NCBI GenBank assembly: GCA_025201765.1
Contig: MU623445.1
Location: forward strand, 1-64,000
DNA: 64,000 nucleotides
DNA from: Daldinia sp. FL1419
Lineage: Eukaryota; Ascomycota; Sordariomycetes; Xylariales; Hypoxylaceae
Reading direction: 5' to 3'
Shown: in pieces, positions 45,016 to 57,909 of the stretch
Layout of the letters: each line of letters begins with the position of its first letter
Numbering within the stretch: position 1 is the first letter of the stretch
Program-made: the position numbers and the translations under genes
Notes under the pieces: model-generated
The model's input: the letters and a program-made list of their open reading frames with translations, nothing else
Databases searched by the model: none
What the model was told of the DNA's origin: nothing

Positions 45016-47436
45016 GCCCGGACAAACCCGGTATGACCGCGACGCACCCATACCAAGCCAAGCGGCCCAAGCCAACCCACGCTCTATAGCATGGCGGGAG
45101 CGAAACGCGTTGGGCAGACCGACAGATCGTGCGAGGACGTCGAAAAAGGGGAGGGTTGGGGGAGGGGGAGGGAGAAGGGAGTGCGTATAAGTGAACAGAG
45201 CAAGGAGTTGGAATTGGAGCCAGCGACGTCAGGGGAGTGAAGGGGCTAGAAGCAATCCGAAGCACAGCTGCACAAAAAGAAAAAAGAAAAAAAGAAAAAA
45301 CGCTCCCAGGTGACAAGTGTCGATCGGATAACTGGGCTTACGTACGAGGTCGTCGGATCGCGATTCTAGTTACATCCGGCCGGGCCCAAACTTGGTTCCC
45401 GGGAAGACAGCCGTTGGGGAATACCGGGGGCGGTTCGCTAGGGACGGCTCGGTTTTGTTTTTCTTGGTCCCACGTTGCACGTCACGTTGTGTATAGCTGT
45501 ATCTATATCCTGTAGCTGTAGCTGTAGATGTATGTGATGTGATGCGAGGTAGCCCTAGCTAGCCATGGCCATAGCTGTCCTCGTAGCTAATTATTGCATT
45601 GTCTTGCCCTGTTTTGTCTCGCCTAGAAGGGAAGGACGGTGGACGAGCTGAATTGATTGACCAAGCATATATGTGCGTCAATCATGCATGACATATAAAC
45701 TCTAGGTCCTAGAAATAGGCATTGATGGTGATGCAATGGCATAATGGTGCCATGGTGGTTCAATGGAAAGGGGACGAACGACGATTCGTCTTCTATCCCC
45801 TTCCGTTATACCCGCTACACCAGTTATATCACCTCTCCAGGTTATCCGAATTATGCATTTCCTCCTTTCAAAAGCCTTCTTCAAGGTAGTTGTGTTTCCT
45901 TGATTCGTTGTGTTTCCCCAACGTTGGTTGCCGTGTACAAACGGTATGTGCCACGCCGTCTTCCCATAACAGCCCAATGGATATTCCAAACGTTCCAGAA
46001 GCCGACGGGACCTTGCAGACCATGCAGACCGCCGCGTGTGCCAAAGAAACGCGTGTCCCCACGTTGCACAGCGTTTGCACGTAGCCCTGCCTGAATCTCA
46101 GCTGCTTTCCCCCATCGTTGGGCTACGGGCCTTGTGGGCTGCACGCGGCCAGCCTCAACTTTGACTTCATTTCTAATTCCCTGGCTTGCTTGATTTACAT
46201 GATTTTTATTTGGCCTACCTTGTCTATATTATGTACCTGGTTTCCTTCTCAACGTCATAGGGTCCAATATTCATTGCAACGTGGCATCGCCTTTAGATTG
46301 CCTAGAGTCTGTATCTCCGAAACCAACATTGTGATTTTTCTATCTGGAAGTAATAAACATGAATAGCGTTTCTGAATGTACTTGCGTACCAGTCGTCTTT
46401 TGCCGTAATCTCCTTTTTTTTTCTTTTTCGATCTTTTCTTTTCCCTCTACGCCAAACCAGAAGCCTCGTGCAACAGGAAAGATGTGGAAACAGGCCTGTT
46501 AGAAGGGTGAACTTTGTACTTTTTCGTACGAAATAAAAAAGATGATGAAACAGGATCCATGGCAAACACGCCAAAATCCGACACCTGTAAAGTTCCAATT
46601 GTAATTTTAACTCGTTCCATTGTACATCCATTATGAGAAAAGGGAAATATTCTATCATGTGCAGACGCCGACCTAACTGGCAATGCGATTCCAGCATGCC
46701 TCGTAACTCCGAAAACGTCCACAGTAAAAAACGGAAAACTAGGCGAATCCATACCCGCGTGGGAAGACACCAGAAACCTGCGTAAAATACATTGTCTATG
46801 GGGGTACATGAAGGAAATCATAATCATGAGTGCCGTCAAACAGGGCTAAGGTGGTGCCGCGTACAGCCTATGACAACGGTGTAACAGTTTGTCGGAAGTG
46901 ATCTATCTCATCGGGATCTAAACAGATTGGACTGGGATGCGCTGTGGCTTTTAATCGAAGTGGCTGAAGATGTAGGGAAAGGGACTGCTGGAAATGTTGC
47001 TGAGAAGACAACGGTTTAGGCCAATAGGATGATGTTATGGCTGTCTTGGCCACCACTGCAGGATCTTAGCGTTGTAGACAAGGGTCCCCGGTATCAACTT
47101 CCGGATATCAATGGCCATTGCGTGTGTCGAATCTTTTTTTTTTTCTGTCAGGGTTCGAGAATCTCGTTATTCTTTTTTTTCCGTATGTAAATCCTATCCC
47201 GTAACGCCGGATGAAGAGGTTCCCTCCAATCGAAAAAAGTGAAGCTTAGCTTCGAAAGAGCCGAAACCAAGGCTCTGGGACTAAAATGAGCGTCCTGTTA
47301 GCCCTCTGCTCATTTCGTCTGTCATATTGGGATCCTAGATAATGACATATGAGACGTGACAGATACGAGTTTCCCACTTACATCTATCAAAAAGGCCAAT
47401 AACAACAGAACAGCACGGCCCGGATCCTCCCCGTGC
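45016..47436. other. Spacer between the MOSC gene and the small Cys-rich gene (convergent)
   Basis: No supportable gene. Overlapping minus-strand frames of about 130 codons at 46302-46839 show no known motif or exon signals. A G-quadruplex-type run lies at 45148-45173. Confidence 0.4.
45148..45173 (+). other. G-quadruplex-type motif downstream of the MOSC gene
   Basis: Five G-runs of three to five separated by one or two bases (GGGG-A-GGG-TT-GGGGG-A-GGGGG-A-GGG), about 135 bp after the stop codon on the coding strand. It may fall in the 3' UTR. Confidence 0.6.
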
Positions 47437-47601
47437 TTAGACGTTGTGGACACAAGCCCGGCACGTGTGGATCTTGCAGTATCTACACTCAAAAATCCAC
47501 CAGTGCGGGCCCGAGTGACACAAATTGCAGGTCCATTGGACAAGCGTGCTGTCTGACTTCAGCATCTTGAAGGAGTGCGCGCAGTTAGTTCCCACGGCCA
47601 T
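47437..47601 (-). CDS. Small Cys/His-rich putative zinc-binding protein, 54 aa
   Basis: I do not recognise a named family. The frame from ATG at 47601 to TAA at 47437 encodes 54 residues with nine or more possible metal ligands: C7-x-H9, C25xxC28, H33, C39xxC42, H45-x-C47xxC50 and H52. Key stretches are QWTCNLCHSGPHWW and ECRYCKIHTCRAC. Three CxxC pairs with interleaved His look like a compact one- or two-zinc fold. An in-frame TAA lies 18 bases before the ATG, so the protein starts here. Upstream on the same strand is a well-formed 56-nt intron (47714-47769; donor GTGAGT, branch GCTAAC, acceptor CAG) that would sit in the 5' UTR, which argues for a real transcript. Trp, Cys and His density is far above chance. 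Function is unknown; protein or nucleic-acid binding is only a guess. Confidence 0.65.
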   Translation of the reverse strand: MAVGTNCAHSFKMLKSDSTLVQWTCNLCHSGPHWWIFECRYCKIHTCRACVHNV

Positions 47602-47713
47602 GTTTGAGAGATTTGATTAACTAGGAATTTATCCTGGACGAGTTCTTTTTCCCCAATGCCGGGAATAAAAGTGCCGGATACTTGGGGCTAGTAGCGGTTT
47701 TGCTTGGTCTTCT

Positions 47714-47769
47714 CTGGAGGTGTTAGCCGCAGAGTCAATGAGTAGGCTTTTAGGTGGTAAGATACTCAC
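47714..47769 (-). other. Probable 5' UTR intron of the small Cys-rich gene
   Basis: On the minus strand, CACAG is followed by GTGAGT, then GCTAAC 8 bases before a terminal CAG. Length 56 nt is typical for this genome. It lies 113-168 bases upstream of the ATG. Confidence 0.55.
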
Positions 47770-50700
47770 CTGTGCGAGTACCAATCTAGATGTGGGGGGG
47801 TAGGTTGATGGGATGGTGTGATGGATGCTTATAACTGTAGTAGACGAAGGTATTGATCTGTGAAGATGGAAGAAGAGTGTTGAGGGAGGTAGAGACCCAA
47901 GAGGCGAAGAGACGAGAGAGTTTAAATAATCGACAGACTACGAATGAACAAGTAAAGAGATGACCTTGAGGACCAACCAGGGAAAAATGTTGGGTTATTT
48001 ATTGTTTGTCAAATGTGGGTTTGTGACGGGAAGAGGTTTATGAGTAGGCTGTTTGTAGTCTAGGACTGGTAAAGATTCATGTAAAACTAGGCGAGGCGGA
48101 AGAAATATGTATTGCAGCAAAGTGAAAACAGTTGAAAACAGACAACGGTCGGTGGTGGAGAGGGTAGGGGGTAAAATGTGATGTGTAACTAGTTACTCTC
48201 AACGGGACGTCGTTGCAAGCTTAAAGGCCATGGAGGGAGGCTCAAATAATATGTACATACGGCTCTATAGACATCGTCACCCTGGCCTATGACGAACGGT
48301 CGGCAGTGTTCCCGTCAAGTCCATACTAGGTAACTCGGCACTAGGAGCATTGCCAAAGCGAGGAATGGGCAGTTAAGAAACTACCTAGGTAAGAAACATG
48401 ACTTTAAATCTTGGGTGAGGTGATTGACATGAAGGAGTTGGAGTGGAACTGGCGCGATGTCCGAGAATTTTCGACGACAGGGGAAGTTTGGGAAGTGGGA
48501 TTTTATGAGAGAAAAAGAATGATGCTCTTTGCGACAAGGGGCCCTCTGATGGGGATCTTTTTTTTTTTTCTTTTTTTTTTTTTTACTTCAACTTTCTAAG
48601 GTTGTCACTTCCAATTAACCTTAATACTTAATAACATTGAACTACATATACTTAGGTACTTATTTGCTCGGGGGAGGTACTGAAAGATGTAAGTAGGTAC
48701 CTACATGTAAGTAGAAAAAAAAAGGTACTAAATGTACTTGAGGTACTTGATAATTCGTACTTTCATGTTTATGTCTACTTTAGGTAGGTTAGACGTAACT
48801 GCCTGAAAGGTGACCGCGTCTGACCTTTTTTATCATTTTCTTTTTGTAGAGGGTCGGGTTAAAACAACCTTTACAGATAAATCAACTCACGTCAAATGCA
48901 GGAAAGTAAGAAAGTACATTGTAGATATGTAGGTAATGTGTAAGAGGCAAGTACCTATATGTATATTATATTCATATGCCTAGCATGTACCTACCTAATA
49001 TACTTACCTATATAGATAGATGTATATTTATGTACGTATGCGTGGTTCTACTACACGCAGGGAATATAGAAGAATCTAAAACAGAGAGAAGACAAGGGAA
49101 AAAATATTTTTAGTCTAGTTTTGGAAGAACGGGTTTTTTTTTTAAAAAAAAAAAGAAAAAAAGAAAGAAAGTAATTACTAGAAATTTAAAGCACAGGGAC
49201 GACCTTATGCTTCTTTGGGAATGAAGGGCCTAGGCAAAAGCACTGACATGTGCATGGGGCATGACACAACATGGAACGACAACGGCTTTTACTTATTGAG
49301 TACGGATTTCAAATTTCGATCAATTAATATTTTCTCTCCCGTTACATAGTACGTTCCCTGTTTTCTTCTTATGACTTGTTACTGCTACTGCTACTGCTAC
49401 TACTACTGCTACTACTTGCTGTTCCCTCTGGTCTGACTACCTGCAGCACCAAGACCGGTCTGAGTATGATGTTGAAAGCATGACAGTAACAATGTACCTT
49501 TTTCCGTCTGTCCGTTTCCCGTTTCTAGTTTTACTCTCGTTTCTATAACTCATGGGGAGGTATATAAGTTTCTTAAAAAGCCGTCAAGGTCTAGGATTGG
49601 ACAAGGTAAGGCGTACAAAGAGGATTCCCTAGTAACTAACTAATAGAGCGCTTTAAAGCACTAAAGACCAGTCACAATCTGAAGCTAGCGGACGGCACAT
49701 ACTCGGAACCGTATTGGTCTTATCCCTCCCTCCCTCACCGGTCGGCTCTCGCCGCCTACCCCCTACCCTACAGCAATTGCCGAATCGGTAAACTAAAGAA
49801 GGCTTTACCGGTTGACCACGTCCTGTTTCTGAATGTACCTCGCGTAAAAGTGCTCATATATATCGTTTGAGCCTAGAAACAATATAGAATCTCGACCAAA
49901 GGTTACACGTTTGCGGTTTCCTGTTTTCGATCGGAGAGAATATAGTTCCGTAGGAGGTAGTAGTAGAGTAGTAGTGATGAGTAGTAGCAGTAGCAAGGTC
50001 AGGGTCCGTTAGGGCGATGGAATAATGTGGTCCAGGAACCATTGGTGTGCACAAGGTGGAAGATAGTGTACATCCTCGAGGTGAGCCGGAGCTGGTCAGA
50101 GTTTGGCGCGGTTCGCAATGACCGGCACGGTTCGCCAAGGACGATTTTCCATATCTGATTCCTGAACCGGCGCTCCTATTTATTGGTTGGTCTGGGGAGG
50201 CACTTCATCGTCCGGGCTATAATAGCTATAATACACCTCTATATCCACACAGCGTAGTCCTGCGAACGGGTCCGGGGGTCACATTACGTGCGGGTGTAGG
50301 TAGGTGATTATACCTAGATATGTATATCCATAGGGTACAAGGCCATTGCTAAGGTAGCCCTCTAAGGCAACATCCCGATGTGCTACCTAAAGGGGGTTGT
50401 ATAAGTTCCATCGAACGTGGGTTGCAAGATCTGACTGCGACACAAAGCCATTATGAGGGTACGTGACGTACCCAGCATATTGTTTCCGTAACCCTTCGGA
50501 ATTATGGAATTATGGGTAGTTGGTTGGCGCTGGAGAAAGCGAAGAAGAAAAAAAAAAAAAAAAAGGAGAAAGAAAAAAAAAGCAGGGCTAGAGTGAGCAC
50601 TGGGCGGGATTTATCAGGTCGAAGTCACAACGAGGCTTGAAAAACCGAAGGTTTGGTTTGACGTTCTACGTGTGGTGTAACACAGTCAACAGTAAAATCT

Positions 50701-53700
50701 CCGGCTTATTGGATAGAAAAAGGACCTCTTATAGCTGACTAAAACCTAAGGCGTGTCCACCGGGTGTGAGATAGGTAATCAATCTTACATACGACGGGTT
50801 TTACTCTGCGAAGAAAACAAAAAAAATTTCAAGAAAAAAACCCCCCCAAAACAATCAAGCCCACGAATTAATAGACCCCACCATCTTCTTCCGAGTTTGG
50901 TCATGTGAAAACAAGAGAACGTATGTACTCATACACACATGCGCATACAGCAGCATACGGTACGGCATACAGCGGGCATACAGAACTGCATAATGCTGCA
51001 TCGTGAGCAGATTCCCCTTGGCTGAAAAAAAAAGGGGGTTAGCCAACTACCCACCTAGGTAAATCGTAGGTTGATGCATGCTGCATACCTGAATGTAGAG
51101 ATAGTAATGGTAAGTGGTGGTAAGGCCGACAATGCTAAATGATACTTGATTTTGACATGATTATAGTATGACCGGCGGATATTAAAGGCATATCCGCTAG
51201 CTGCTTCGGGGAGCGCGGGGTGATATGATAAAAACGTACATGCACCTAACTAAAACAAATGCGAATCTTATATTCTTCCTACGGCAGGTACATATCTTTG
51301 GTAGGTACGTGCCAAAAATGCATACATGTTAGTCCAAGATGTAGACTGCAAGTATTGCACGCTAGATGCAATGCGCACATACGCACATATATCCACCTTA
51401 GGTAAGTGACTTACATAGGTAGGTATTTATTCAGGTACATATATTGCACCTGCTTCATTCTCGACCTATATTGTTTAATACTGTACATGCATATTCAGGT
51501 ACGAAGGAGGGTAGGATGCGGCGGCTGACCAGCTGGCAGGTGGTCATGCACTCAGGTACCAAGGACACGCAACTCGGAGGCTGAGATAGCGAACAGTTGC
51601 ATGTACCTACGTAAGTAGGAAATAATGTAGTTAAGTAACTTGTATAGGTATAGTTAAGTAATATAAGTACCTATTTGATAATAGGTACATTATGATGTAT
51701 GTTGTGTGTTGCGTTGCCAGGTAACATAATACGTAGAGGCTACCTAAGCTAGGCTAGGTAGTGGTTTTTTAGAATTTCATAGGTCCTCACCATTTTTAGT
51801 CAGTACCGTATTCATTGACCTTACATACATACTTTTTTTAAGGTAGCGCATAGGTAGCGCATAGTGACCTCAGAGTGCTCGTGCCGATACCTGCACCTGT
51901 GCCTGGGCGTACCTAATCTAGATACAGCAAGCAGTTGGACCCACGAGTAACACATTACCCGCAACCACTTTCTATTTTGAGCCGCCTGCGCGCGTCTATT
52001 AAACGAGTCCTTTTTTTCCCTCTTCAAATGGCAAAAGGGGGCCTAGTTACGTCCAAAATCAACCTAGTCGAGGAGTTGACGCCTACGTTCTTTTAGCCGA
52101 GCTGTCTAGTCTAGGCCTCCATCGTTGCCGTTCTCGCCCAATCCTCAGACCATTACGACACCTGAGTACTTAAAAAGGTTGGTCGAACTGCAACCACCTG
52201 TTATCTTAGTGTCTTCACACCCCCTTCGATTATATACTATAAGATAATGACGCCAATGGGTGTGTAGGTAGCAGAATGGAAATCTCTCTTCCGAGTTAAA
52301 ATCGTCTGTATGGGTGCTTTTTACGAACACGAACGCCCCAACGTCACGAATGGCTTGCCAGCTTAGGTACGTGTTGAGCTACCAAGGCATTGTACTCACC
52401 AGACAACAAATGGCAAATGGTAGGATATTGGCTTTCAACCCATGACTATACGACGACAGAATAAGCTCTATTTTCAAGCGCCGCTTCAAAATCTTACAGA
52501 ATTGCTTCCGTGCGAGTTTCTGGGACGCGGTTCCGGCTGTCCGGTCATGGCCAATTCGTTGACGACCACCTCCCTTGGAAGCTGCTTTATTAAACAGTTT
52601 CCCTACCTAGTATAAGCTATATGACTGGCTTATTAAGGCTATTGCTTGTGCTATGTAAGGATTCATCTCCCCTGAAGATTGAAACGTTGAACCGCAACAT
52701 GCGTACCAATATGATGTACACGGCCAAGCTATTATCAGGACCCAAGAGCCAGGCAGCTCCTGGTAGCGTCGCTTCCTCATTAGCTACCGCTGTAGTGGCA
52801 GTATGGCACCCTGGACCTTGGAGCATGGGATACCCGCTTTCTTGTGGAGATGAAATTCTTCATCATACACTAGAGCCCTACGAGTCCCGCGACGCTACCT
52901 CAAACCCCCGACGTGAGGTGAGCTCGTCTAGCTTACCAAGCATGATTTGCATTATGTCACGCTATTATTCCTCCCTTCGGAGCTACATATTGGTTACCCT
53001 GATTGCGGTCGGGTCTCGGAGGGTAAAGCTGATGACGATGACAATACCTAACATTCTATATACGGCGCCTTGGCGCCTCCCGAAGTGTCGGTAACCTAGG
53101 TACCTTCTCATGTCGGTAAGTACCTACTTGCTCCAACGGTCTGCTGGTACTCTACACACGGACCTGTGGCTTGAGGGCGCACTTTGGACATGGCTGGTGT
53201 AAACTAAACTAACTAAACTAGCCACGAGGTTCTGGTATTCTGTTACGCTGGTGTCTGCTGATGTCTGCTGACCACGCTTTTATGCGCAATAACATGCGGC
53301 CGTCCCTGCGGCCAGCGGGACGTGTTCAGGATGCGAGGCCGCGAACCGGTCTCGTTTAATGAAGGATTCTAGCGAGGTTATCCCCGTTTGAAGGTTTCAC
53401 GCTTTATTGCCCCGGAGATTTCTTGCTGAACAAATCACAAAATTCCCCGACCGCGGACGAAGCCAAGCCCACAGTTTAGGTACAGATCCAAACCTTCGAA
53501 GCAAGCTTCTAGCATCGTCCTCTGGCTCCACCAAATTAGTCTTACACAGGCTTGGAAACCAATGCCGCACGTGGTTTTGACATTGTCGGTTTGTTGGTTC
53601 CAAGGTCGTACATAATTCGGACCCTCCTGGTTTGGAAGATAGGCCCCACTGTCTGACATACCTGGTAAATAATTTGTCGTTTAAAGACATTGGTCAGCTA

Positions 53701-56700
53701 TCAACACCAATCGGCAGGCTTCCTTCCTCCTCAACTACTCGAGACCGTTTTACAAGGCTGTGATGAGAATAATGCCGACTTCTACTATGTACCACAACCA
53801 CCCGTGGATGCGTAATGCTAAAAAGGGTATTGGCATAATTCTTGGAAACATAGGCCACGTATTCCGAGGCCAAGCCAAGACTCGACTTTAATTATTCGAG
53901 TATCTAATTACTATCCGATAAGTCGAAATCGTGATCGTAGGAGTTTTGTAGTACAAGATTCATCTTTGTCGCGTGCGGGAGTCATCACTCAATTCTATGT
54001 TGGTCGCCTCTGGTTGGTTACGATGGGATGCAGATGGCCTAAAACGGAAGCTGTCCAATTTACCATAACACCAACTACCGGTCACATTAAGCTCGTTTAA
54101 CTCATTTAATACAACTGATTCGCGCAACGCCTGTTTAGGAACAAACCCAGAAAAGCTACCGGTCGTATTAAATATCCCAGAAGCAAAATTCATCCATTAT
54201 AGCTCGGGGGTAACTTCACCGGTTGGCCGTCGATACAACATCAGACACCTATCATCTTGTTCCCCGTAGCCAATCGTGGATGATTCGGACATGGATCAGT
54301 TAAGCCAGCAATCCGATCTCAGTGAAAACGAATACTTTCTTTTCTTTTCTTTTCTCCATATCCGGCCCTAAGCTAGCAATTGGGCTTTAGCAAACACGTC
54401 TTGCGTGTCTTGCATGTCTTGCGTGGCTTGCGCAAATACTGGAGCTTGTTCATTTTGGGTAACTATTGATTTCTCCAAATGCTTTGACGCCAGTTACAGT
54501 ATTAAACAAGACAACAAAACTTAGGGAAAAAAAGCAAGAAATACGCATCTACCTACCTACCTACCTAACATACGCAATACGCAATACTGAAAAGTCTCCA
54601 CCGGTCTGGGTTTGCATTACCTAATTATCCCATTGGGCAGCCAAAAATACCAACGCCCGTGCTCATCAAACTTGCGTCTTTCCGTGGTTAAGGAGAAGGT
54701 CGTGAAGTTCCAATGGGCCGGTCCTGAATATCGTTGAGTCAGTGCCAAAGCTACCTAGGTTACAAACGGGTTCCCCGACGCGATCTTCAGATTTAAGACG
54801 AATGCTTCTACAAATCCGTAGGCTAATAAGTGACCTCGTTATAAAATATCCCTGGTGTGTATCCCCTGATATAGGCAGGTATGCAATACGGAATCTAGTA
54901 AGAAGTCACCGGGGGTTCGTCGGCTACCACGCAATACCGTTAAGGGTGTGAGCTTATTCCATCTTGCCTAGCCCTGCCAAGACATCCAGATTCAAAGAGA
55001 CGTTTCAGTATCTGTTTGGTAGTCTCTATAATAGATTGCAACGCGACGTACCGCTATTTCGTCTAGCCACGATACCTTAGGTAGGTTTAACCTAGGTAGT
55101 TAGCTGCAGTCCGGTCTGATAATGGCATTATGCAGAAGTGCCTGTCAGACCTCCTTCTTCCCCGTCATCTTCCCTGTATTTATTTTTGTTCCTTATTGAG
55201 GGGCCGCGTCTAGATTCCCTGTCGTTCCCCCACCATAGTTGTCTCTCTTTTGCCTTCTATGACCCTCACCACCTTATTGCCCCCACATTGAATGATCCCA
55301 CGTCACACAGCCCGGTCAACAAAACTTCCAGAGTTGGCGACAGCCAATTGGTAGAAGTGCCGAGGGCGTGGTAAGCTTGACGTGCTTTGTTATGTACAAG
55401 GCAGGCCATGCTGTATGCCCAACCTTCTGATATCGAACGGCCCACAGCCAACGTTGTTTTGTTATGCCGGTGTTGACAGGGCAAAGCTCGCCGGTTGACT
55501 TTTGCTTCCTACTAATCTTGTATGAGAAACTTGCCCAGCTTCGAAATTCTCACGATGCCTGTGGGCCCACTAACTATGCCGCGGCTTTCGGCTTCCGAGC
55601 ATGAAGTGTTAATAACGGGGCCCGCGGACTTTAAGCGGGAGGAGGTCTAGGAAGGGCCCGAAGTCGCAGCTACTATGTAAAGAGGCAGGACAGGGTCAGG
55701 TCTGCCCAGCGTTAAGTACGGTTCGGTAAAATTAGACGGCCGGAACGTTGATGATGGACGCAATGCGTCCCCTACCCCCTGGGCCCTAGACGGCTAGCTA
55801 TTCCGAACCTTGATCATGAGCTTCTGGACTTCGTTATTGGGCGGTTCATCAGCCTCGTTTGAAGGGGGCTTCAAAAACGACGTTACGGAGTAGCACTCAA
55901 GCCGGAATATTCAGAATCAGCCTCAATTTAACGTGACGCGGCGGCCCGTCCTGCTGCCGTATGATGTCGACGGCTCATATTTTTTTCCCATCATATTCGC
56001 GATCCGACGGACTATATTCAATTGTTCGGGGGCCGTAGACATTTTCCGTGTTCCTTTTACCCCCTCCCTCTTCCCTTGACTTTTCGGTTCCTGAAATTTG
56101 GCGGGGCGGGCTACTAACCGTAACTACTCACGATAGCCCAGATTTTGTGACGAAGTTATAATATGATCTATCACTTTTTTTTATAAAAAAGAAAACCCCT
56201 CCTTACCTAGTGTCTCCCCTCCCCGTCAATCTTCCCACCTCTCAAAATCGACCGTAAGTTACCCACCACCGCCACCACCATGCCCATGATGTATGTATCT
56301 GCATCTGCATCTGTATCTGCCTACATACCTACGTATGCTTCTTAGGCGCGAGGAACTACATGCACTAGCCCAATTGGCAGATCAAAGGAACCTCGGAGAT
56401 GCAGACCGACGCTTTTCTCCGTACGCAACGTGCGTGCATACATATTAGTGCCGCGCGCATCATACCTAAACATGTGAGCTGCGGCACCAGCGCACAAAGA
56501 CGCATCAATCTGGATCGTCACGGTTACGCATCCCGTCCTGACGATGATCAGATCACTCATGCCAGTCATCCGCCTGCGTGGGCAGAAGAAGGGGGGAACA
56601 GACGAGAGAAGATTCTCCGAAACCTTTGCACCCCCCTTTTTTCATATCCCGCATCAAAACCCCCGACTCGAAGCCCGAACGATAGGTAACTTTTAGGGAC

Positions 56701-57909
56701 CGGGGGCACAAGGCGCGGCTCGTCGTTGTAACCTCGCTTCTTCAATGCCGGGATGTCTACCACCTACCACCTACCTTACATGCTTGCTTGCAATGCCTTT
56801 AATAACCTAACCTAGACCTTCCCGCCTAGCTGTCACTTTCCTTATTACTTCTTACCAAGAACCAAGAACCAAGAACCAAGACCGAACTCGGTGACGCTCG
56901 ATGATGCATCGATGATGAATAGCGCAGGGCACCCGGACATGCTCGCCGGCTGCCGAGAAGGGGTAAAAGAAACCAGGAGCGGTTGCAGTAGTAAAGAAAA
57001 ATTTTTTTTTTCCTCCGAGCCGTGCCCCCTTTCCCGGCATTGGCGGTGAAGGTAAAGGAAAGAAAAAAGTAGTGATGTTGGAGGCTTTTTTTTTTTCTTT
57101 TTTTTTTCTGTCCCACGCTCCTTTACATCATCGTGAAAAGTGACGGGGTCAGAGGGGCTCCTCCCCAAAACAGAACCCGCTTCAGGAACAATCTAGCATC
57201 GGCATACGAGGTGTCGGGGCCATGCGCACGCAAATCTAAGGTTTGGGTAAGATTCGAGCTAAGGTAATTCCCGTACAGGGCCTCGTACAGGACGCACATA
57301 CATAATAAATCATCAGCTATGCTGACATGGTGAAAAAAAGAAAAAAAAAAGAAAAAAAGCCAATTCCACGTGGGTTCAGTTCAATTCGCTTATCATGTCC
57401 CTTCGTCTATTAAATTACAAGTGTGTGTGCGCATATATACCTATGTACATAGTGCCCTGTCATATTCAATTTGTCGGTAGCGATCTTTTTTACGTGCATT
57501 TACGTACATACATCACCGTGTACTTGTTACTACTACTGCTGCTGCTGCTACTGCTACTACTACTACTAAGATGAGGTACGCTGAGCAAGAAAAAAAAAAC
57601 CCAACCAAAAAAACGTCCGTTCCGGACGCACGTCATGACGCTTATCTCAGGACCATTTCCTTTCTTAAATTTAATGCATGTAATGCTTGTCTTACTCGTT
57701 CGACCCCTGGTCCCATCCCATTGTGAGAATTTGCTCACCGCCCACAGGCGGGCGAAGGGTGAAGAAGGGGGGGCATCCCATATCATGGGCAAAACGTCCC
57801 GGTAGCATATCGTTTTGCCCCCCTCCCCTATTAATCCACCGGTTCCTCATCCGGATTCCGTGCCGCTCTCGCAGGAGGGACGAGATACCATCATCCCGTC
57901 TTAGTATCG
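47770..57909. other. Large gene-free spacer, about 10 kb
   Basis: No gene I can support. Contents include a T-rich run (48558-48584), (CTA/CTG)n trinucleotide runs (about 49381-49421 and 57525-57568), a four-copy 9-bp tandem GTCTTGCGT (54398-54433), an ACCAAGA tandem (about 56858-56880), and five ACCTAGGT sites (48383, 51053, 53094, 54753, 55090). The longest frame (plus 52621-53094, 157 codons) has no recognisable domain. The first few hundred bases should hold the promoter of the small Cys-rich gene. Confidence 0.5.
54398..54433. repeat. Four-copy 9-bp tandem repeat
   Basis: Units GTCTTGCGT, GTCTTGCAT, GTCTTGCGT and GGCTTGCGC in direct succession, in a spacer without genes. Confidence 0.8.

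Noticed and set aside
46302..46839. Two overlapping minus-strand frames of about 130 codons
   Set aside because: They occupy different frames with no conserved motif; neither can be joined convincingly to neighbours.
52621..53094. 157-codon plus-strand frame
   Set aside because: No recognisable domain and it competes with a minus-strand frame; codon use looks random. It could be revisited only with RNA evidence.
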